From the NCBI GenBank assembly GCA_964017065.1, contig OZ024787.1, positions 2,064,658 to 2,128,657 of the forward strand: DNA of 64,000 nucleotides, in the 5' to 3' direction. The position numbers were made by a program, and so were the translations under genes. Of this stretch, positions 1-12,448 are shown piece by piece. The notes below the pieces were generated by a model. The model was given only the letters and a program-made list of their open reading frames with translations, was not told the DNA's origin and ran no database searches. The stretch is from Haliclona indistincta. Lineage: Eukaryota; Porifera; Demospongiae; Haplosclerida; Chalinidae. Each line of letters opens with the position of its first letter. The stretch's first letter is position 1.

Positions 1-283
1 CAAGGACTACATTCTTCTTGGATCTTTAATGTACTTGCCTTTCCTAGTATTAGTATGTTATCTCATCTATCGTGTATTTAAGCTCTGTTGTGCTCATGTA
101 ACACGTAAAGTCCGCAAGTCTACACATAAAAAAGTTATCAGTCCCTTACCATCGAAGGATAAGGAACAGCCTCTTCTCGATTCCTCTCCAAAGCTAATCA
201 AGTCTACAGAAGTTTCACTGGATGAATACATCCAAGACGACCTCTATGCTGATCGTATTCTTAATCCCGGCGGATACAAGTAA
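1..283 (+). CDS. C-terminal end of a beta-helix/multi-TM membrane protein (partial, divergent paralogue)
   Basis: An open frame enters from the left edge (codons begin at base 2) and stops at 283. It encodes the last membrane segment (PFLVLVCYLIYRVFKL, about residues 10-30 of the visible part), a Cys/Lys-rich juxtamembrane stretch and an acidic tail with Tyr residues ending in NPGGYK. The same arrangement ends copies A, B and C at 7.7-8.0, 17.1-17.4 and 31.5-31.8 kb, so this is a fourth, more diverged member of the same tandem family whose ectodomain lies outside the window. Its tail differs from the others between the membrane segment and the tyrosine motif. Function is unknown; a cell-surface protein is inferred from the full-length paralogues. 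No lesion is visible in the part present. Confidence 0.75.
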   Translation, partial: KDYILLGSLMYLPFLVLVCYLIYRVFKLCCAHVTRKVRKSTHKKVISPLPSKDKEQPLLDSSPKLIKSTEVSLDEYIQDDLYADRILNPGGYK

Positions 284-783
284 ACATTAGCAAAATGAGC
301 TTAGTTTGAGGAATAATTTGCACACACTTAATTTAGTATCAAACCATTAGTTTTTTGCTGCATGATGATAGCTACATTTAGACAAATTTTGACGCTGAAT
401 TTTGATATTCATTTGTTAAATTTTTGGTTAATTATTATGTACACTCTTTATTGTTTCCCCTATTATACTTTTATGCTGCAACATGAATGCAAATGTGACA
501 TGTGCGCTCTATAAAGTAATGACGGCTAGCTAGCTTGCGTTGACTAAGAAGTACTCTAATTTATCGCAATACCAACTTGCTCCTTAGCTGTTGTGACCAT
601 CCTTTCATCTCAAGAACACAGTACCTCAGATGCAGAGTTCATGATTTTAAAAATATTTCAATGCAACTGAACATTCACATAATGTGATAAAGTATGATTG
701 GAGTAAATAATACAGTATTATATTTACCTACATGTACATACTTATGACTTAGATACAGAAGTTCCTAATAAGATCACTCCATA
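284..783. other. AT-rich intergenic stretch
   Basis: This is the 3' flank between the convergent left-edge gene and the DUF1295 gene. It is AT-rich with several AATAA-like strings, but I see no coding exon, RNA gene or clear repeat. Confidence 0.5.
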
Positions 784-999
784 TCATTCTTGTTGAGCTA
801 GTGTTGGAGTAGTCTCATCAGGAGCCTTCTCTACAGCTGCAGGATCCTCTTCATCGTTGGCTATCTTCTTCACCGTGTACCATGGATACTCACAGCAGAA
901 TATCATCTTGAGGTACTTGTTGATGACCCGGTAGAGAGGAGGAGGGAATGGAATGAGAGGACTAGTAGAGTTAACATACTCACGATATAGAGGATTACT

Positions 1000-1056
<57 letters not shown>

Positions 1057-2572
1057 GTTAAAACAGTAGTTAGTAACTTATTGTAAAAACAAGCTCTAAT
1101 AAGTGCAGAAGCACTTCCTGTTTATAGTTTATACAGCATGAGATAATGAGTGATCTCTTGCACCTGCACTGGTGCTACTTTTACTGCTACATGTAGCACC
1201 TCTTTCAAACAGGGCAACATCGAATACTGTGCACTTTTATTTCCCAATGCTAGCAACGCCTTCTCCGAGCAACGATCACCAACAGTTCCTAGTAGTACTA
1301 CAACATAGTACTGCACACTTTAAAGTCCATGATACACTAGGCAACTTTGTTGCGTGCAACTGTTGCCTGCAACAAAATCACGCAGTGTGTCATGCAAATT
1401 TGGAGCAACTTTGTTGCGCAAATAGAACGCCGCTCTATTCCAGGCAACAATATTGCGAGCAACATTTGTTGCAGGCAACAAAGTTGCGTAGTGTATCATC
1501 ACCTAAATGGTTTAATTCACTAGGTACGGGAAGAGAGCATGGTATAGTACAGCTTTTTACAAGTACATTAAAGCAGTACTAGTGTGACGGACCGGTGTAC
1601 CATTGTAAACAGACCAGTGTACCAATGTAAACGGACCGGTGTACCAGTGTAAACGGATCGGTGTACCATTGTATGTTAAAGCTAGTATAGTACATGTTTC
1701 ACTTTAGTTCTTATCATACCTTCCATATCGTCTGCTTGAGCTTCTCTCCAGTGGAGGTATCCCACTACCAAACAGTAGTATACAAGTGATGAAGATTGGG
1801 CTGATAATTGCTGCCCATTTCGGTCCCTCAAGAATTGAAGCACTGATAAGAAAAACCGACCACCACACACAGATTTCACCAAAGTAGTTAGGATGGCGGG
1901 ACACCTTCCACGGACCCACATCACAAAACTTGCCCTTGTTGTCTTGGTTCATACGGAAGTTGAATTTCAGCTGATCTGAGACCGCCTCAAAGATGAGAAA
2001 GAAGAGGAATAGAACGGCGCCAACAATGACAGTAATGTCTCTGAGAGAGATGTCAGAGTATAACGGTCGAGGGGCAGTTGGTGAGTTTATAAACATGACA
2101 GGAATACTAACAGTCCAGACCCATAGGATCTGAAAAATCCAGAAGACGAGGAACTTGATCGGGTTATTGCGAGTCTCGTCGAATCGCTTGTCCTCTCCTA
2201 TTTTGATGATACGGTAGAGAAGGTAGCCAGCTAACCTGATCCCCCATAGAACAACTAAGAGAGTAATGATAATCTGCCTTGCGTTATAAACCTGAGAAAA
2301 GAGAATAAACTTCATCAAAGTACCACTTTTCAACTTACTCCGCTCAATGCAAATGATAGGATTGCTAGCACCACAAAGTTTGAGCCACCGGCAAAATCTG
2401 TGACCTTGTCAAACTTGCAAGTGCACGCTACTATGTAGAAGGTCATCTGCATGACAACAGTGATCATGGCGAAGAGAGCTAAGTTGTCACAGTCGAAAGG
2501 GATCACCGGCGCCACGAACCCGGACACGTTGCTGCAGCCCTGGATAATACCCGAGGTCGTGTTGCTCTCCAT
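784..2572 (-). CDS. DUF1295 / steroid 5-alpha-reductase-like integral membrane protein (3 exons)
   Basis: Exons in transcript order are 2572-2339, 2291-1720 and 997-784. All junctions are GT-AG and phases match (0 and 2), giving about 339 aa. Exon 1 has two hydrophobic helices. Exon 2 has three or four more and, near its end, the segment GPWKVSRHPNYFGEI, which carries the RHPNYFGE signature shared by the DUF1295, steroid-reductase C-terminal and ICMT families. Exon 3 supplies the usual C-terminal motif (YREY followed by TSPLIPFPP) and an acidic tail. Family members are ER-type multi-span proteins resembling NAD(P)H-dependent lipid reductases; the substrate cannot be read from sequence. The last intron (1719-998) holds a TIR element, a 22-bp tandem repeat and a GA/TC microsatellite touching the acceptor. 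The start is the first Met of exon 1, with no upstream in-frame extension seen. Confidence 0.85.
1003..1052. repeat. (GA)n microsatellite
   Basis: About 25 GA units. On the sense strand of the DUF1295 gene this is (TC)n running straight into the acceptor of exon 3 at 998, so it acts as an extended polypyrimidine tract. Confidence 0.9.
1328..1499. mobile_element. Short terminal-inverted-repeat element (MITE-like)
   Basis: The ends ATGATACACTAGGCAAC and its near-complement GTTGCGTAGTGTATCAT form terminal inverted repeats of about 25 bp. Further GTTGC/GCAAC inverted copies lie inside. There is no coding capacity. It sits in intron 2 of the DUF1295 gene. No unambiguous target duplication was seen. 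Confidence 0.55.
1585..1672. repeat. 22-bp tandem repeat, 4 copies
   Basis: Four imperfect copies of CGGACCGGTGTACCATTGTA plus AA, inside intron 2 of the DUF1295 gene. Confidence 0.8.
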
Positions 2573-3045
2573 CTTAACTTTTTCACGACAGCTTACACAC
2601 TGTTACATAACTTCCTAGCCCCTGATCATGAGCTCTGAGTCCCTGACCTGCTGCTTTGTTTTCAAGCTTAGACTCCGCCCATGACGACACGCCCAATCAC
2701 CGGTTTAGTAACGTTTATTTTCGCTTATGGTATACGTACGTATAGTCAAGAGATATATCTTGGTACCGTATGGTACGGTACTGTCACAGTCAGTACGTGG
2801 CAATCTTGGATAAATTGACCAGTGTCTACGTCTACTCATAATCAGTTAGAAAATTTTCGCCTGTCGATCCTGAATGAAAATTTTGTTATTAGTGCAGTCG
2901 GAAACTATCAAGATATAAGGTGTGCTCATGATACCGTGCTTTACAGTACTGTTGTAGATAATGAAAGCTTGCCCTTCAATAGTATTGATTTAATACTAAA
3001 TTCACAGCGAGCTGTTCATTGTAAATTATACCATAACTTATGTCA
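2573..3045. other. 5' flank of the DUF1295 gene
   Basis: The first bases form the leader and promoter region of the minus-strand DUF1295 gene. A plus-strand open frame at 2822-3175 crosses into the palindrome that follows. It has no recognisable homology and I do not call it a gene. Confidence 0.4.
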
Positions 3046-3893
3046 TAGGACGGCGTTTGACATTTTCTACGTCACAAGTTTACACAACCCAGCCAACCTC
3101 AGTGATGATAGCATTACCACAGATATGAAAGTTATCAGAATTAATGATATTCATGACTTTAGCTTTAGCATGTAGCTTTATTTTCTAGCCAAGGGTATTT
3201 GTACAGACGGACTATCAGAGTGCAGTTTGCTTGCCTATCGATAGTCTTCGACCATACCAAGTTTCAACCTCGCAGCGTTTTCCATAGTGGAAAGACGAGC
3301 CAGCCCGGTGGCGACCAATAACGATCGGTTGGGGAGATTTTTCTTAAGTTGTGTTAATCGTACGAAGCTAAAACTGCTCCAGCAAGCTCTCCTGCCATCT
3401 GTACAGAATTCTTTGCATAGATTTCGCCGAGCGATGCTCGTACGCTATTTACGTACAGCGGTGCTGCCTGCAGCCTGCATACAGCTGTAAATAGCGTACG
3501 AGCATCGCTCGGCGAAATCCATGCAAAGGATTCTGTACAGATGGCAGGAGAGCTTGCTGGAGCAGTTTTAGCTTCGTACGATTAACACAACTTAAGAAAA
3601 ATCTCCCCAACCGATCGTTATTGGTCGCCACCGGGCTGGCTCGTCTTTCCACTATGGAAAACGCTGCGAGGTTGAAACTTGGTATGGTCGAAGACTATCG
3701 ATAGGCAAGCAAACTGCACTCTGATAGTCCGTCTGTACAAATACCCTTGGCTAGAAAATAAAGCTACATGCTAAAGCTAAAGTCATGAATATCATTAATT
3801 CGGATAACTTTCATATCTGTGGTAATGCTATCATCACTGAGGTTGGCTGGGTTGTGTAAACTTGTGACGTAGAAAATGTCAAACGCCGTCCTA
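3046..3893. repeat. 848-bp near-perfect palindrome (foldback element)
   Basis: The left arm starts TAGGACGGCG and the right arm ends CGCCGTCCTA. The arms are almost perfect reverse complements and meet at about 3470 with a spacer of only about 15-20 bp (CTGCCTGCAGCCTGCATAC). Mirror-image reading frames on both strands (3287-3490 and 3449-3652) are a consequence of the palindrome. No convincing target duplication flanks it. Confidence 0.85.
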
Positions 3894-4273
3894 GGGGGTA
3901 CAATGTATATTGACGGTTGCATACTCTTAGGTAATGAACTCTTGCTTTGAGTAATCTTAGTGCATGCCACAAACTAAATGTAGTATGGAACTATGGATTA
4001 GTGCTATCATAACTTACAAGTATTAGCTACACAACTTACTTATTTTGGACATCATAGCAGCTATATCAGTTCACAGCATTGCTTTCTCGTAATTATCTTA
4101 CTACTACATGATACACTATAATTATAGCTATGAAAATTTATGAAGCATCTAAAATGAAAATAAAGTGACCAAATTGCAGTATACGTCATATCATCATAAT
4201 TTATGTGAATAAAAGTATTTTCTTTAAATTAATTTATGTTCTTAGGCTTAACCTCATAGGCTGAACAAGTACA

Positions 4274-7200
4274 ATGGGTGTCACTCAACTCGAGTTAATT
4301 CTTACTGTACTAGCTGTATCATGCAGTGTTCATAGTACTGAGAGAGTGATCTATGTGGACAGCAGCAGCCAGACTGGTGTCAATGACTACTCCTGCTGGG
4401 AGGGAGGCTACTCCACTCCCTGCCTCTCACTCAACCTGGCCCTCAAAGAAGCCCAGCACTACAACCACTCCATCACCATCCTCCTCCAACCAGGACAACA
4501 CCAGCTGCACAATGGCAGTGAGACTCAGCTCAGGAACATGTCCCAGCTAGCTATTGTGGGTAATACCAGTAGTGAAGGTGAGGTAGTCATCAAGTGCCTG
4601 CCATTATCTGGCCTAGCATTCTTTCGGTCAAACAATGTCACAATGAAAAACTTGAAAATAGTTAATTGTGGGGCATTGCAGAACAACATCGGCAAGCATA
4701 CTAAAAGTAATATGCAATCTGCAATATTTGTCAATACTTGCAACAATATACAACTTAACAACGTTGATGTTATTAACTCCAATGGTACTGGCATTGCTTT
4801 ATATAATCCATCGGGTGTGGTTCACTTGGATATGTGCAATTTTATAAACAATAGCTTGCCATCAGTTGACCCACCAGCCATAGGAGGAGGAGGGCTAGTA
4901 ATAGAGGCTGATGATGTCACCGCAAACTATGATTGCATGGTCATGAATTCTACCTTTCTTAATAATACTGCTAAGAGCAGGTGCTTGTCAATCTTGTCCC
5001 AAGCTAGCAATCCCAGTCAATACTTTGGTCTTGGAGGAGGCATCACGATAGTGTTTAGAGAAGGAACTGTTAATAATACTGTGCAACTCGCTGGAGTAAG
5101 ACTTGAAAACAACATTGCTCAGTTTGGAGGTAGTCTTTATTTAGCGTTCTTCGATAGTGCAAGTAGTAATTATGTTACCATAGATGGGATAGAGGTGGCA
5201 AACAATACTGCAATGCTTGAAATAGGTGTATTGCTGCCATTTGCCAGTGGTGGAGGTATTTTAATAGACTTTGCTACTTCTCAAATTGATTATCCATTTG
5301 ACAATAGAGTTGAAATGCTAAACAGCAAATTTCTATCAAATACAGCTCAGCTAGGTGGTGGTATTGCTGTTGATGTAGTCTATGATGGTCATGGGTGTGT
5401 CAATGCTGATAACAAACTTCTCATTGAGAATTGCAGTTTTGATAACAATGAAGGCTATCAAGGATCATCAGCTTACTTATCATGTACTAGCAAGGACTGT
5501 CAAACTGTTTTGGATGTAACGCTTAGCTTCACTAACTTCACTAGAGGTCACTGTGGACATGTAAATGCTCTGATACCATGCTTGGGTAGTGTATTTTTGA
5601 GATTTTTTCCATTAATTACTATGGAAAATGCGATTTTGTTTTCTGAAAATTCTTACTCAGCAATGAGCCTAATTTCTTCATCAATTCAGCTTTTACCATC
5701 AGCTCAACTGCGGTTTCTCAGCAACAGTGGTTTCAATGGAGCAGCTCTTCATATTTTAGACTGTAGTTCAGTTATTGTCAATGACAATACAAGCCTTTAT
5801 TTTGACAACAACACCGCTAGTAATTACGGTGGTGCTATCTATTCTGAAGCATGTACTCAAACTATTGATTATTGCTTTATTAGACACAGCAACTCATCTC
5901 TTGATCCTAATCAATGGAAAATCGATGCTTCATTTAGTGAAAACCAAGCCAACCGTCTTGGTGATTCCATCTACATAGACTCAATACAATCTTGTGTTTG
6001 GCCAAATCATAATAAAAGCATGATGTTTTGTTGGAAAGGATGGTCTTATGGAGAGATGGGTAGCTGTGTTAACCAATTGAGAACTGGTCCAGCATACTCA
6101 GTCAACAATGGCCACATCAAGTACACAGTCTATCCAGGAGAGTGTATTAGTTTGGAAGATTTCACTGTATTTGATGATTTTAACAATGATATAACATCTG
6201 ATACTAATCTTCAAGTTAGTGTGTTATCTGGTCTTATGCGTACAATCACATATAGTGATCCAAATTGTACGTGTAATTATCGTATAGATCCTGATGATTA
6301 TTGTTCTTATAGCTATGGAGTTAGTAGACAATGCAAACCAGGTGAAATTGCTATCAGATCTGTCGGTCGCTATAGTGACTATTCTAGTCATAGTTCACAA
6401 GTATTGATTCATCCTCCACATCAGTCATATGGAATTGTTTTAGATTTAATTTTCAAGAATTGCGATAATGGAAGTGTGTGCATGAACACTTCAGATCATC
6501 AGGATGGATTATGTTATAAACAAGAATCATTTATTTCATACAAAGCTGCTTGTAATGGAAATTTCAGTTACTATTGCTTCCAACAAATTATACATGTATG
6601 TGGAAGTTGTGATACTGATAGTGACCAAAATTCTGGCATGATTATCAATGCACCCATTTTTGGCTGTGTTCTTTGTGAAAATGCTTCAGGAATAGGGTAT
6701 TTCTTGATTGAAATCATACTGGTTATTATCATGATGACAATACTAGCAGTTCTTCATATCAATATCACTAATGGTAATCTCAATGCCTACATTTTGTATA
6801 GTCAGATGCTGACACTTCAATTTCCAGGACTTGGTTACACATCTTGGTTTCCAACTTATGGTTATGCTAATCTTTTAATTACTAGATACACTGCTATTCC
6901 TCTCACAGTGTACAGTATTTGGAATCTCAATTTCCTATCTCTCATTCCTGATCCTTTCTGTATTCCTGGTATTCATAGTGCAGTAGGTGTTATTCTTCTC
7001 CAGTATGTGACAGCTGCCTGTCCTCTGTTGTTCATTATAGTCTCATACACTTGGATCCAGTGCTACAATAATGGCTACAGGCTTGTTGTGTACACTACTA
7101 GACCAGTCCATCGACTACTGGCTCGCTTCTGGCAAAAATTCAAAATAAAACCATCACTAATTGACACATATGCTGGCTTGCTTCTACTGGCATACATGAG

Positions 7201-8015
7201 GTTCTTGGCCGTCTCAGACTCTCAGTCAAGCTTCTGATGCTCATTACATTTGACGGTGTATTCGCATCTTCTCAAGTAGCTCCAGTTCCTCTTGTTATCA
7301 TTCCTATATTGTGTCTACTGGTGTTTGTTATTCTACCAATGGCAGTTCTTTTGTTGTATCCATTCAAGATATTCCAGCAATGTCTAACATGTTGTAGGTT
7401 AGACAGGCCAGGTCTACATGCTCTAGTGGATGCTTATCAAGGCTGCTTTAAGAACAGTGCTACGGATGGTAGAGAGGGAAGGTACTTTGTTGGACTCTTT
7501 CTTCTGTTTCGATTTTTTTATGTTGCAGTTTTGGTGTTTCCTCTCAATCCTGTTTTTATCACCAGTTGGGCACATCAAGATAATTTATGGATTCTCGCTT
7601 TACCAGCTTCTGGGGCATGTCTGAGTTTTGTATTTGCAGGACTTGTATTATTACTGCGACCATATAAAAAACTTCTCACAACGTCATTGACTTCTTAACC
7701 TTGTTTTGGATGTCAGTTGTAGGAGCTTTGCCAATATTTAGCTTTTATGACTCGCCAATTTTGATTCTACCTTTTCTGGTTTTGTTATGTTATCTCATCT
7801 ATCGAGTGATCAAGTGCTGTCATTGCTGTGCTATACGAAATATGCACAATTCCTCACGTGACGATGTGGACATTCCCTATGCTCCATTGCAACAACAACA
7901 ACCGCCTCTTGTTCCTCCTACAACCACAGTAGTTGGGCTAAGTGACTATGATGAAGATGATGAATATCCTGATCGTATGGTTCATCCGGATGGATATAAT
8001 GCAAGCATGCAATAG
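4274..8015 (+). CDS. Copy A: beta-helix ectodomain / multi-TM membrane protein, frameshifted near the 3' end
   Basis: A single uninterrupted frame runs 4274-7237 (987 aa). It starts with a hydrophobic signal peptide (residues 1 to about 20) and continues with an N-glycosylation-rich ectodomain of right-handed beta-helix repeats. Pmp-like motifs recur: FLNNTA, FLSNTAQLGGGI, NNTASNYGGAI and FSENQAN. A Cys-rich region (about 600-800) precedes the first membrane segment at about residue 807. Compared with copies B and C, an 8-bp insertion (ACTCTCAG, 7218-7225) ends this frame early. The homologous protein continues in another frame (7237-7698). A second shift at about 7664-7674, shared with copy B, moves it to the frame ending at 8015. 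Gene or recent pseudogene is undecided, because assembly error could mimic the small indels. A cell-surface receptor-like or adhesion role is inference. Confidence 0.75.
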
Positions 8016-8329
8016 ATTAGACATTCAACTGTGTGAATTGGTACACTTTTGTAGAGGTTTAACTAACTATTCTGTACCGGCAGAATAGCCCCATGATTAT
8101 TTACAGGAACTAGCTAATTCTGTAGTTTTAAATAATTTTTTTGTTCATTTGTGTTGGTAAATTTGATTTTAACTCGAACGCAAAAATAGAGTCATGCATG
8201 GATTGGAACCGGCTGAATTAATGCTCCACATCCTAGTTTAAATAGTGTTTATAAAATAATGGTCTACGATTTCGTACAGTAGGACTGTACACTGTAGTAC
8301 GATGCATGTATCACTGTCTTAAATTACAG

Positions 8330-8494
8330 TGGAACCCCTCTTAGTGGACACCCCTCTCTATAATGGACATTTACTGATCATGAATTCCAATAATAACCCA
8401 CATAATGTATAATAAACCCCTGACAAGAGGACACCCTCTATATAATGAACAATTAGTTGGTCCCAATTGTGTCAGCCTTAGAGAGGTTCTACTG
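8330..8494. mobile_element. MITE with pogo/Tigger-like ends
   Basis: Begins TACAGTGGAACCCCTCT and ends AGAGAGGTTCTACTGTA. The inverted ends are flanked by, or include, a TA dinucleotide, as expected for Tc1/mariner-pogo elements. The interior mentions TGGACA/TGTCC strings. A related but diverged copy lies at about 61185-61340, and part of one at about 49388-49450. Confidence 0.65.
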
Positions 8495-10541
8495 TAGATA
8501 AAATTGTATGTGACCAGTCTTAATTCTGAATCAAAGATTATAATCTTGATGATGACCAGTTGATACACTGATACATAAGTCTACAACCATGACAATAATT
8601 ATTAGTGCTATCAGATCAACTATCAAGGTAAGATGTCTATACATTTCTGTGGTTTTAAGTCATATTGAGTATTTAACATTAATTTTGTAGAATGTTAAAA
8701 GTTTCTACTTCAATGCACTGAATTGACAGTTGGCTGCCAGTTAATGACCTTCTGTAGTGTTTTAATAAGATTCATTCTTGAAATTTCAATTAATATGCAA
8801 TGAATTTCTTAAAGAATTCATTGTTTACAATAACTGGTTTCGCTGACCATACTGCTGACATTGCAAGAACCATGGGTGTCACCCTACTTGTGTTGGTTCT
8901 GCTACTAGCTGTATCATGCAGTGTTCATAGTAGTACTGAGAGAGTGATCTATGTGGACAGCAGCAGCCATACTGGTGTCAATGACTCCTCCTGCTGGGTG
9001 GGAGGCTACTCCACTCCCTGCCTCTCCCTCAACCTGGCTCTCAAAGGAGCCCAGCACTACAACCACTCCATCACCATCCTCCTCCAACCAGGACAACACC
9101 AGCTGCACAATGGCAGTGAGACTCAGCTCAGGAACATGTCCCAGCTAGCTATTGTGGGTAATACCAGTAATGAAGGTGAGGTAGTCATCAAGTGTCAGCC
9201 ATTATCTGGTCTAGCGTTCTTTCGGTCGAACAATATCACAATGAAAACTTGAAAATAGTTAGTTGTGGGGCATTACAGACCAACATCGGCAAACATGCTA
9301 AAAATAATATACAATCTGCGATATTTGTCAATACTTGCAACAATATAAAACTCATCAATGTTGATGTTATTATTGGTATTGCTTTATATAACCCATCTGG
9401 TGTGGTTCACTTGGATATGTGCAATTTTATCAACAATAGCTTGCCATCAGTTGACCCACCAGCCATAGGAGGAGGGGGGCTAGTAATAGAGGCTGATGAT
9501 GTCACCGCAAACTATGATTGCATGGTCATGAGTTCCACCTTTCTTGATAATACTGCTAAGAGCAGGCGCTTGTCAATCTTGTTCCAAGTTAGCAATCCCA
9601 GTCAATACTTTTGTCTTGGAGGAGGCGTCACGATAGTGTTTAGAGAAGGAACTGTTAATAATACTGTGCAACTCACTGGAGTAAGACTTGAAAACAACAT
9701 CGCCCAGTTTGGAGGAGGTCTTTATTTAGCGTTCTTCGATAGTGCAAGTGGTAATTATGTTACCATAGATGGGATAGAGGTGGCAAAAAATACTGCAATG
9801 CTTGAAGTAGGTGTGTTACTGCCATTTGCCAGTGGTGGTGGTATTTTAATAGACTTTGCTACTTCTCGAATTGACTATCCATTTAACAATACAGTTGAAG
9901 TGCTAAACAGCAGATTCCTATCAAATACAGCTCAGCTAGGTGGTGGTATTGCTGTTGATGTAGTCCATGATGGTTATGGGTGTGTCAATGCTGATAACAA
10001 ACTACTCATTGAGAATTGTAGTTTTGATAACAATGAAGGCTATCAAGGATCATCAGCTTACTTTTTAGGTACTAGCAAGGACTGTCGAGCTGTTTTGAAC
10101 ACAACACTTAGCTTCACTAACTTCACTAGAGGTCGCTGTGAACATGATCTAATACCTTGCTTGGGTAGTGTATTCTCGAGACATTTTCCATTGATATTGA
10201 GAAATGTGTTTTTGTTTTCTGAAAATTCAATGAGCCTTATTTCTTCCTCGATTCAGCTTTTACCATCAGCTCAACTGCTGTTTCTCAGCAACACTGGTGT
10301 CAATGGAGCAGCTCTTCATATTGTAGACTGTAGCTCAGTTATTGTCAATGATAATACAAGTCTTTACTTTGAGAACAACATTGCTAGTAATTATGGTGGC
10401 GCCATCTATTCTGAAGCATGTACTCAAACTGTAGCATATTGCTTTATCAGACACAGCAACTCAACTCTTGATCCTAATCAATGGAATATTGATGTTTCCT
10501 TTAGCGAAAATCAAGCAAACCGTCTTGGTGATTCCATCTAG

Positions 10542-11767
10542 AAAGAAATTAAAAAGATTTCTATCGAAATCAAAAGGATGTAGGGTTGTGAAATCTACCA
10601 CTGGTTCACAATGTAAACTAACAAGGAACAAGCATGGAATGGCAACACGATTGACTTGCTAACAGACCATAGATCCCTACATCAGTGGCTGCTGTGGTTG
10701 ACCTAGTTGCTGTTGACTCCTGACACCTGACGTGCATTCAGCTTGTGCACAGCCACTGATGTAGGGATCTATGGTCTGTTAGCAAGTCAATCGTGTTGCC
10801 ATTCCATGCTTGTTCCTTGTTAGTTTACATTGTGAACCAGTGGTAGATTTCACAACCCTACATCCTTTTGATTTCGATAGAAATCTTTTTAATTTCTTGT
10901 TTGTGTCCTTTTTACTTTTTAGTGAAGTGCAGTTCAATATCATGAACGTACTGAGCCGTCTTTGTTTCCACCATTGATTTAGTTTTCCTGTTGTTGATGG
11001 CTTTTCTTTATTATTAAACTTGTAGCTAAAAATAATTATTGTGTTGTACATATCAGCTCGCCTACGCATACATATGCATGCATGAATTGAAGTGCATACT
11101 AGCCCTGCCCACACTAGTTTGTAGATCTGTACGGCGGTTATAATTATCTGGCAAGCGCAGAATGGTGATCCTATACGATCAGACGATCTTACCGTTCTTC
11201 GAAGACTCGACTCCAGACAGATATTATGTGTTCTCCGTGATCCATACGGAGCGGTGATTCTCAAGGTAGTGCTTGGTCACGTGCGCTAACCACTGCTTGG
11301 TCACGTGCGTATTGCGCAATCACAATAATGGCGTATAACACTTAGCTGACATGGATCTCACGATCTAGAACTCGCGGAATGTATATCGCCTTTTCGCTAA
11401 AAACAAAGTTCAAAAGGCACCTGCCAGGAGAATTTCACGACTGTTCGTGGGTGTTTTGGTCTTGGCACTGCTCGCGTAAAGGCGCTAGGCGCGCTGAAGA
11501 AGAAAGAAAGAAGAAAGAAAGAAGAAAACGAAGATGACGAAACTCGATTTTCACCGTTTCTAGGTTCGTCACTTTAGTAACAGTGTAGAGCACTCTCCTT
11601 GCTACTGTAAGCTGGGCCAACGCCAGAAAGCAGATCTAAGTGTCCTTGAACGTATAAATTCACCACCTGGCGAAATATCAGCGTTTGAACGCTAATACAT
11701 TGTATGTAGCCGCCATCTTGTTTTTCCGTTCAACCCTACATAGGGAGGCACTACCGTGCCTCCCTAA
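10542..11767 (-). mobile_element. Insertion 1 in copy B: foldback element of family X
   Basis: Copies A and C give the uninterrupted target, so the boundaries are clear to within a few bases. One end is a foldback: arm 10542-10692 is the reverse complement of 10750-10900, with inner ends ATCCCTACATCAGTGGCTG. A non-coding body follows (11-11.69 kb), with text resembling gene-flank sequence and a GAAA-rich tract. The other end is a small hairpin, TTAGGGAGGCACGG and its complement. A second copy in the opposite orientation is at 25826-27456. No transposase is visible, so it is non-autonomous. Confidence 0.75.
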
Positions 11768-12448
11768 TAGACTCAATACAATCTTGTGTTTGGCCAAATC
11801 ATAATAAAAGCTCAATGTTTTGTTGGGAAGGATGGTCTTATGGAGAGATGGGTAGCTGTTTTAACCAATTGAGAACTGGTCCAGCATACCTTAGTCAACA
11901 ATGGCCCCACCAAGTACACAGTCTATCCTGGAGAGTGTATTAATTTGGAAGATTTCACTGTATTTGATGATTTTAACAATGATATAACATCTGAGACTAA
12001 TCTTCAAGTTAGTGTGTTATCTGGTCTTATGCGTACAATCACATATAATGATCCAAATTGTGTGTGTAATTATCATTGCCGATAGGCAATGATATGTAGG
12101 GATGACATCGAATTAAGATGGCGGCTACTCATGTGTGAAAATTAGTTTTCGCACATATCTCTTCTGTTATACATTTCTACTGCATTTTAACTATCTCTGA
12201 GGGAATCTGAAGTGTAAGCGCTTGTAGGAAGTCTATGAAAGTCGCCGGGATTGCTTGCTTGACGACGAAAATCAAGATGGCGACTCTCAGGGAGCAAGTT
12301 GCAGATCGTCGCTGTTTTAGCGTTTATCGAGATTCTAGACATCTACGATTGATCAGACGATTGTTCTGAGCATGAAAATACCTTTGGCAAAGCTGGCAGA
12401 CGTTTCTAAAGTGGTAAAACAAAATCGCCGCCCACGCGAATTGTTCTT

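Noticed and set aside
2822..3175. 117-codon ORF before and into the palindrome
   Set aside because: No recognisable domain, half of it lies in repeat sequence, and no splice or promoter context; could be a gene fragment but unsupported.
3287..3652. Mirror-image ORFs starting MERRASPVATNN on both strands
   Set aside because: Consequence of the palindrome; no family similarity and the same sequence on both strands.
10779..11264. 161-codon minus-strand ORF in family X
   Set aside because: Spans the foldback arm and body, contains no domain, and is not preserved in the second copy at 26 kb.
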